This document shows, one piece after another, positions 57,442 to 64,000 of a stretch of 64,000 nucleotides of DNA. How positions within the stretch are numbered: position 1 is the first letter of the stretch; every line of letters starts with the position of its first letter. Source of the stretch: Ambrosia x helenae (taxonomy: Eukaryota > Streptophyta > Magnoliopsida > Asterales > Asteraceae); contig CM061233.1 in NCBI GenBank assembly GCA_030844895.1, positions 50,335,453 through 50,399,452 on the forward strand, given 5' to 3'. Position numbers and translations under genes: made by a program. Below the pieces are notes generated by a model that was given only the letters and a program-made list of their open reading frames with translations, searched no databases and was not told the origin of the DNA.

Positions 57442-57855
57442 TGTTGGGTCTGCTGACCTGAAGAAGAACAGATGATTGAAAAGCCAAAATATACTAACAG
57501 TTGATCCACATAAATAAACAGCCTTTACAACATACTCTTCCCAAAAGACTGTTGACCCTAACAACTGATCCACCCACACAACTGCTATGACAACTGCTGC
57601 TACAAAGGACTGCTGGATAACAATTGATAGAGAACAACTGCTGACCAAAGGTCTGATAAAGAACAACTGCTGATCAAGTGTTGAAGACTAAAGGTCTGTT
57701 GGAGCCAATAGCACTTAGGCTCCAACAGATGATACAAGACCATCAGAGTTTTCCTCAACAATAGTTTACCTTACAGTGTTTTGTAATATAGCAGTAGTTT
57801 GTATAGGGCAGATGTTTTATGTTGTTATTCTGTTAGAGGTCACTATCTTAGGTGA
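57442..57855 (+). repeat. Truncated 5' LTR of element B2
   Basis: It aligns with 19594-19953 and breaks at a GAC shared by the LTR and gag. The hairpin/TATA region of B is absent, so this copy lacks its promoter. Confidence 0.85.
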
Positions 57856-59616
57856 CCCTCCAGCAGATGCTCAAACATCTGTTGAAAGGAAGGTTGAAAA
57901 AGGGAAAAAGAAAGAAAAGTCTGTCCACTTGTTCTATGATTTCTGTGAAAAGAAGAACCATGTTACCAAAAACTGTTTTCTTCTAAAAGCATATGATATA
58001 AACAAAGGAACAAGTGCATGTGATTCCAAGGCCACATGTTCAATATGTGGTAAAAAGATTCATAAAACCAAAGAGTGTCTGTATCTCAAAAATTTTGATG
58101 TCAAAATACAAGAGTACAAGGCTAAAACTCTTGCAAGTCAGATGGTGAGTACTTCAAAAGGAAAGCCCAAACAGACTTTTACACCAGTCCAAACATCTGT
58201 TACCAAGAGTCTTGAAACATCTGCTCCCAGGGATGTCCAAGTAACAGATGCTCCACCCACAAGCAAGTACCCAAGAGGATATGGACAACCACCATGTCAT
58301 AATCTGTCACATGTTTATGAGGAACCAAAAAGACCTTCTAAACCAAGAGTGAACAGAAATCCCTATGGGTATTATCATCTATCTAGAAGTGATCAAACAA
58401 CTGTTGCCCCAAGTGTTGACATTCAAGCACTTGCAAATGTTCAGCAACAGTTGTTGAACTCGATTCAAAAATTAGTTCAAACCACTGATCACCTTCCCAA
58501 GCTTGAGTCTGAAAAGTCTGTGGACCCATCCAAAGCCAACTTGGCTTTGGACACTCACAAAAACTAATTCATTACTGCTGTGTAGGGAGCTTCTACTTGT
58601 TTAGATAGTCTTTGGTATGTAGATAGTGGAGGCTCCAGGCACATGACAGGATGTAGAGCCCTTCTTCTGGACTTCTTAGCTCATGGAGGGGTGATATATC
58701 CTTTGGTAATGATTCAAAAGGTAAGGTGTTAGGTTCAGGGACTGTTCAGGCTGGGAAACTCAAGTTTGAAAATGTCAATCTTATTGATAATCTTAAATTT
58801 AATCTTCTTAGTGTTTCACAAATGAGTGAAAAAGGTTATGGCTCATTCTTCACTAAGAAAACTTGTAAGATTATTGGGCCAGAAGTGGTGAAAAAGATTG
58901 ATACCATCATTGCTGAGAGCAAAGCACAACTTATTGCTCATAGGTGTGGCAATGTGTATGTAGTTGATATGTTGAAGGACAATCCTATGGCAAATGTTTG
59001 TTTGTTTTCTGCTGCCTCCACAAAGGAAACAGAATTATGGCATAGGAGACTGGGTCATACCAACCTTCAAACTATCAACTCACTCTCCAAACAAAGCCTT
59101 GTCAGAGGTTTACCATCAAAAGAATTCAAATGTGATGAGCATTGTGTTTCCTGTTTAAAAGGAAAACAACATAAGAGCTCTTACAAATCCATTGATGAGT
59201 CCAAAACAAGTCAATGTCTACAATTGTTGCACATGGACTTGTTTGGCCCAGTTAAAATCATGAGTCTAAGAAGAAAAAGATTTTGTCTTGTCATAGTTGA
59301 TGATTTTTCTAGGTTTACATGGACTTACTTTTTACACTCTAAGGATGAGACTGCAGGTATCTTGGGACTTTGTCACCAAAGTTGAAAAACAATATGACTT
59401 CCCAATAAAAGTCTTTAGAAGTGACAATGGAACATAGTTTAAAAATAAGGAGTTGGATGGCTTTTGTGTGTCAAAAGAGATTGTGAGGCAGTACAGCATC
59501 CCAAGAACACCAGAGCAAAATGGCGTGGTTGAGAGGAAAAATAGAAATCTTATTGAAGCTGCAAGAACCATGCTAGCAGATTCTGGTTTGCCACTGTCCT
59601 TCTGGGCAGAAGCTGT
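57856..59616 (+). pseudogene. pol: gag C-terminal part, protease, pre-integrase and integrase start of element B2
   Basis: gag resumes at PADAQTSVERKVEKGKKK with zinc knuckles CEKKNHVTKNC (first Cys pair altered to YDFC) and CSICGKKIHKTKEC, then TAA at 58565-58567. Protease LWYVDSGGSRHMTG, a pre-integrase ELWHRRLGHTNLQ and an integrase start LHMDLFGPVKIMSL follow. Frameshifts lie near 58695 and 59360. Beyond, PEQNGVVERKNRNLIEAAR carries the third catalytic residue, a Glu, before the break. A stop replaces the Glu of SDNGTEF near 59432. Confidence 0.85.
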
Positions 59617-59856
59617 TGTAACACCCTAACCGATGGCAGAAACATCGAGGTGTCACGTATGAATGATTGTTCAGTAGCTCATGGTAATACATAAGTTTAA
59701 ATAATCCTTTATTTCATTACAGTATTGAATTACATTAAATGTCTTGAATGAAATCTAATACATCCAATAATTAAACAAAGCTTAAAACTTCAAATATCTT
59801 CTCATGTTAGCTCTAGACTTCAAGCATCAGTATTTCCTGTTGAGTTTGGAAAATAT

Positions 59857-59869
59857 GGGGGGGGGGGGG
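59857..59869. repeat. Run of 13 G
   Basis: An uninterrupted G homopolymer. Its length may be unreliable in sequencing. Confidence 0.9.
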
Positions 59870-60013
59870 TCAACTAGAAGTTGGTGAGAATACATAAGCC
59901 AAGTCAAGCAATTAAGTTTTAGAATAAAAGTTTAGCAATTCATATGTCTAATGTAAGTTTAAGTCTACATGAATAAACAATAAGTATAGTATGCACATAA
60001 TCAATCCTCCGAC

Positions 60014-60290
60014 AAAGTTTAGGTCCATCCCGCATCCACTGTTCTCCTTATAAAGTTTAGGTCCATCCCGCATTCACGGTTCTCCTTATAAAGTTTAGGT
60101 CCATCCCGCATTCACAGTTCTCCTTATAAAGTTTAGGTCCATCCCGCATTCACGGTTCTCCTTATAAAGTTTAGGTCCATCCCGCATTCACGGTTCTCCT
60201 TATAAAGTTTAGGTCCATCCCGCATTCGCGGTTCTCCTTATAAAGTTTAGGTCCATCCCGCATTCACGGTTCTCCTTATAAAGTTTGGAA
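60014..60290. repeat. 38-bp tandem repeat, 7 copies
   Basis: AAAGTTTAGGTCCATCCCGC starts at 60014, 60052, 60090, 60128, 60166, 60204 and 60242, an exact 38-base period, each followed by ATTCACGGTTCTCC with minor variation. It lies inside the inverted LTR. Confidence 0.95.
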
Positions 60291-62119
60291 CGATAACAAT
60301 CACCCGCGCTCCCCATAGAAATGGTCAACAAATTTAGGTGGGGTTGTCAATCCAATAGATCTATCATTGTATATCGACGGCTTGTTCAAGGTTAATGATT
60401 ATGTAAGTTTAAGTTTAAGTCTAATAGTCTTTGTCTAAGTCACGAGGCATTAAAGTTTACAACTAGACATGTATGTAGAATTGCTTAAGTATAAAGTTTC
60501 AAGTATAAAGAATTGCATAAACAAGGTTACGTAAACTCACCTGAAATTCACTGTGCAAGTACTAGCAAGTAGCAACAAATCTGAACTTGGATAAATTGAA
60601 CTCTTGTATCCTATTACAAATAAATGATGCCTTAAATTCTAATGCAAATAAGTTTGTTTCATTTATTAATTGTATAGATAGTTTATTCAACTACCTAGAC
60701 TCGCATTGAATGAATGCGCGTCTTAAAGTGTGTATGACTTAACGAACCGATAGTAACTTCGTTTGGTTTTCTTGAAAATATATGCGTATGTATAGTTATT
60801 GGAAATAAATAAGTTATTGAAGTTATTGGTAAAGACACATTTTGTATAACGAAATGCTATTTACGTAGCTTGACTCAAATGTTAAATCGTCTCGTATCTT
60901 GGATAGTATATATATGTACTTATTAATAAATATAAATATTTCTATTTTTGACGACGTAAGATTAGAAAGTTAGGATTTATTTGTAAAAACATAATCTTAT
61001 CTACACATAATTATAAACTTGGAAGGCCAATTCGTTCTTATTTTTTTTATAAAAATTTGGACAGAGTTTCCTCTGTTTTTGCAAGAAACCAGACAACGCA
61101 AGTCGTCTATTTTAACTCAAAACATCAATTGTCAAATTTCACAGAACGCGGTACATTTACACTAAGCCTATTTATACAAGGCAAATGGTTTAAATAGTTT
61201 AAATATTAATGAATAAGAGTTATATATTTTGATAAGCGATATTTTGTATATATGTAGTTTGACATTTTTATACATCTAATGACAATGTTCATAGCGTAAG
61301 TTAGTCGCCAAGTAGTTAGTCTAAGCTAAAAATGAAATATCTTCGTTCACAAGTCGGTTCGGTCATACATTTAAGAATACCATGTTTACATATTTACACA
61401 AATGTATACATAATTTAACTAAAAAATAAATAGACTAGAGTCCCGACGCGTCATACCTTCCCGGTATTCAAGCTCGCGAACCGACACGTACGAGCCTCGA
61501 ACTGAGCGTCAATAGATTTGACCAGGTTTGACCAGATCTGTACGTTTGACTCTTGTTGACCAGAATCATAACCCAAAAAGAAAACCACGAATCAGGACTC
61601 CAATGAAAGACCAAGTGGAACCCAATAACCAAAAACCCATCCGGTCAGTACTGTGGCCACCCAATCCCGAAAACCAAGCAGAGGCCAGTAGCCGACGCTG
61701 CTCAAACATCATGGTCGATCCTCATTGAACCAGCCAATCAGAAGCTAAAATGAAACAAAGTACCATCAAGACCACTACCTACCGGCCATTTCAAGATGAT
61801 GAACCCACGATCAGGAGCCCTATGGTTGCTCGTATTCATAATGTTACTGTTGCCGATGTTGTTTGCCTTGTGCGCCGCCACTGTATCAAGCCAGGGTTCT
61901 GCTGGTTGTGCACGAGTCATCTAGAGGGGTGGGGTGGGGGTAGTGATTATGTGGTGCAGGTTGGTGGTTGTTGGCGGCCCCCTGTCATCTAATTCAATCG
62001 GCGCCGCCACCACCAAACAAGGTGGGGCCGGCCGCTGCTTAAAGAGTGGGTGAGGGAGAGAGACGAGGGAGAGCGGAGAGATGGTTGAGATGCAATGGTG
62101 GCTCGAGTGGTGGTGTTAT

Positions 62120-64000
62120 TGTAACACCCCGGTTTGAGCCCCAAAAATTTTCGCGACTTTATTGGTGTGACCAATAAGTAATTCATAATAATACGTTTAG
62201 GTTCGAAATCGAAACCCGAGCCAATATATACAAAAATATTGTTAAATAAAACACGTTACGAGATCGGATCAATACGCGTTAACGAACCCGACCCGACCCG
62301 TGATCTTGATTACTCAACATGTGGGACACATGGCACCATTCCAATGTGCCATGTGCCCCACCTAAAACCTTTGACCCCCACCCTTTGAGAACACGTAAAC
62401 CCATCCCACCGTAATAAAACCTACACAAATCTTACATAGCTGATAGCACTACACTACCACTCTCATGTCTAGTTTAACCCCTTAACACACACATATACCA
62501 GACAATAATAGAGAGAGAAAGAGAGATGCGTAGAGAGAGAGAGATATGCGTAGAGATAGAGGGAGAGTGATAACAGAGGAACGGGATAGGGACGTTAGAG
62601 GTGAGAGAGGAAGCCGAGGAAAGGATGGCGGCGGTGGTGTTCAGGTGGTTCGATGATGAAGGCGGCGGGTTCAAGGGAAGGTAAGCGGTGGCGTTTAGGG
62701 TGGAGCTCGGTGGTGATATTATAAGACACGAAAGGCGACGGCGGGGCTGGCTATTAAGGTTCCGGTGATGAACCAAGGCTCGAGCCGGACTATGTGCACT
62801 CCACTAAGGTAAGTCCGATAAGGCTAGATTCCTAGTTCTAAGTTCTATTGCTGATCCAGATTAGATTTAAAGTGTATATAAGCTTGATCTTAACACTCCA
62901 TTGATTTAGGGATTTGGAAGTGGTGGTAGTTAAATTAAAGGTAATGGCTGTTAGTGGGTTTCTGGACATTTGGGGGCAATAAGTCCAACGCAGGTCAACA
63001 GAACGCGGGTCAGACATGGTCAACTATACGAAAATAGGAGGCGGAAAGGTATAAACTAACAACCCGAAACTAATTAAGTATTATTACTTGCGAGTAACCT
63101 TTGTGTGGGACTTGACGAGCTCATATGGACCGAGACCAATTTATACGATAGAATAATATTAACTTGGAACATTATTGGACTAGATATGTGATCATGAGAC
63201 ATTGGGGGTTGAGACTCGGAATAGATAAGAGCGACACATATACTAAGCTACAAATATATGTGTATATAAATATATAAACGCATTCTGGCGTAGAAGGACA
63301 TTTGAAGATGGATACCTTGTGATATTAGAACCATATATCAACCATGGACAATTTTGAGAATAAAGAACTTGATTAGATAAAAGGAGTGTTGGAGGAATAT
63401 ATGAAACATGAGAAAGTCACTAAAACTAACTGGACATATTATACTGACTTATATGCTAGGATGCATACTAGTTGAGATATCTAGACAATGGGATTAAGAC
63501 GCGAACGTGATGACAACTAACATATGGCAAGGTATATTATGTAAACTTATGTATACACATTAGAACGGATGATACTAATGATGTTGAACATCAAGACTTA
63601 AAATACGAATATATACTTGTAAGCTAGTGTATTCAAGATGACTAGAATAAAAAGAACATATAACTCTATTAAAAAGAACCATATACTCGAGCTCGTCCCT
63701 ACATATAACTAATACCACCGATAAACAAACACTAATAATATTTGTCGCCATAGGGCCCGACGAGGAGGATACGAGATATCAGAAACTTGGCTTACATAAT
63801 TATATTTGTGCATTGGCTACCAGGTGAGTTCCGTGTACCATCCCCCTTTTTCTGTTTTACTGTTTTGGGGTGAACATATGCTTGTGTGTCTAAACTTTTG
63901 TGATGTGACAAGATACTAGCTGCCGGATAATACTGACACTCATTAACTCAGTGGTGAGCCGCTTAATATATGGGTAGTACTACTTGGGGAAACTGTGACA
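62120..64000 (+). mobile_element. Forward gypsy-type LTR running off the window
   Basis: It starts TGTAACACCCCGG after the flank GTTAT (62115-62119), the expected TSD. A (GA)n-rich leader spans 62508-62568, and a CAGGTGAGTTCC donor-like site lies near 63820, as in the other LTRs. No coding domain appears before 64000. Confidence 0.72.

Larger units (their letters stand above)
57442..59616 (+). mobile_element. Element B2: second family-B copia, internally deleted and truncated
   Basis: The LTR start TGTTGGGTCTGCTGACC matches element B. At about 57856 the LTR passes directly into gag, missing the LTR end, primer site and most of gag (about 2.8 kb in B coordinates). Integrase is cut at 59616 by an inverted LTR. 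Confidence 0.87.
59617..62119 (-). mobile_element. Inverted gypsy-type LTR, 3' portion
   Basis: The plus-strand start TGTAACACCC is the reverse of an LTR end. On the minus strand it has an AGGTGAGTTTAC donor-like site near 60545 and a segment (CTTGCGTTGTCTGGTTTCTT, then AACAGAGGAAACTC) resembling the inner solo LTR near 50220. It interrupts B2 integrase and is itself interrupted at 62120, so its minus-strand start lies beyond the window. Confidence 0.72.

Overview
This window is repeat-dominated nuclear DNA from a flowering plant, most likely Asteraceae. That placement is an inference. It rests on Ty1/copia elements with a large third ORF of a type I associate with composites, chromovirus-type gypsy LTRs beginning TGTAACACCC, and an ERF transcription-factor gene. 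About 95% of the window can be assigned to transposons, LTRs, satellites or their remnants. The one intact ordinary gene I can support is an ERF/AP2 factor on the minus strand (43387-44184).

Layout. (1) 1-18512: element A, a degenerate Sirevirus-like copia element (gag, pol, a 1.8 kb spacer, a third ORF, 3' LTR). It is split at 8221/16272 by element D (8222-16266), a nearly complete Ty3/gypsy element with two LTRs and an AAAAA target-site duplication (TSD). (2) 19594-30921: a copia mosaic. A 5' LTR, gag and pol start of family B are fused at about 24340 to the gag end, pol, spacer and ORF3 start of family A (copy C). (3) 30922-37498: a MULE-type OTU cysteine-protease pseudogene whose 3' end was duplicated together with two large minisatellite arrays (about 36-bp monomers in a higher-order pattern). 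(4) 37499-40846: near-perfect 30-36 bp palindromes flanking (ATT)n tracts and an intron-containing ATHILA-ORF1-like pseudogene. (5) 40866-42900: a 5'-truncated LINE. (6) 43387-44276: the ERF gene and its promoter. (7) 46024-46416: a tRNA-type SINE with a 19-bp TSD. (8) 46928-55589: two copies of a hAT-like repeat. One is interrupted by a solo LTR, which itself holds a second solo LTR, and by a hAT MITE. Each insertion has a readable TSD. (9) 56528-64000: a minus-strand copia fragment, a second family-B copia with an internal deletion, an inverted gypsy-type LTR broken into it, and a forward LTR that runs off the window.

How the parts relate. There is no operon-like cooperation. The region is a stack of nested insertions whose relative order can be read from TSDs. 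Signals that ordinary annotation would miss are: the higher-order minisatellite with Pol III A- and B-box-like words; the palindrome family; a conserved splice-acceptor-like site, an internal TATA and a repeated GGTCGAA motif ahead of the copia third ORF; and stop codons in the two family-A copies that arise almost entirely by C-to-T changes. All ages, functions and family names come from reading by eye, without database searches.
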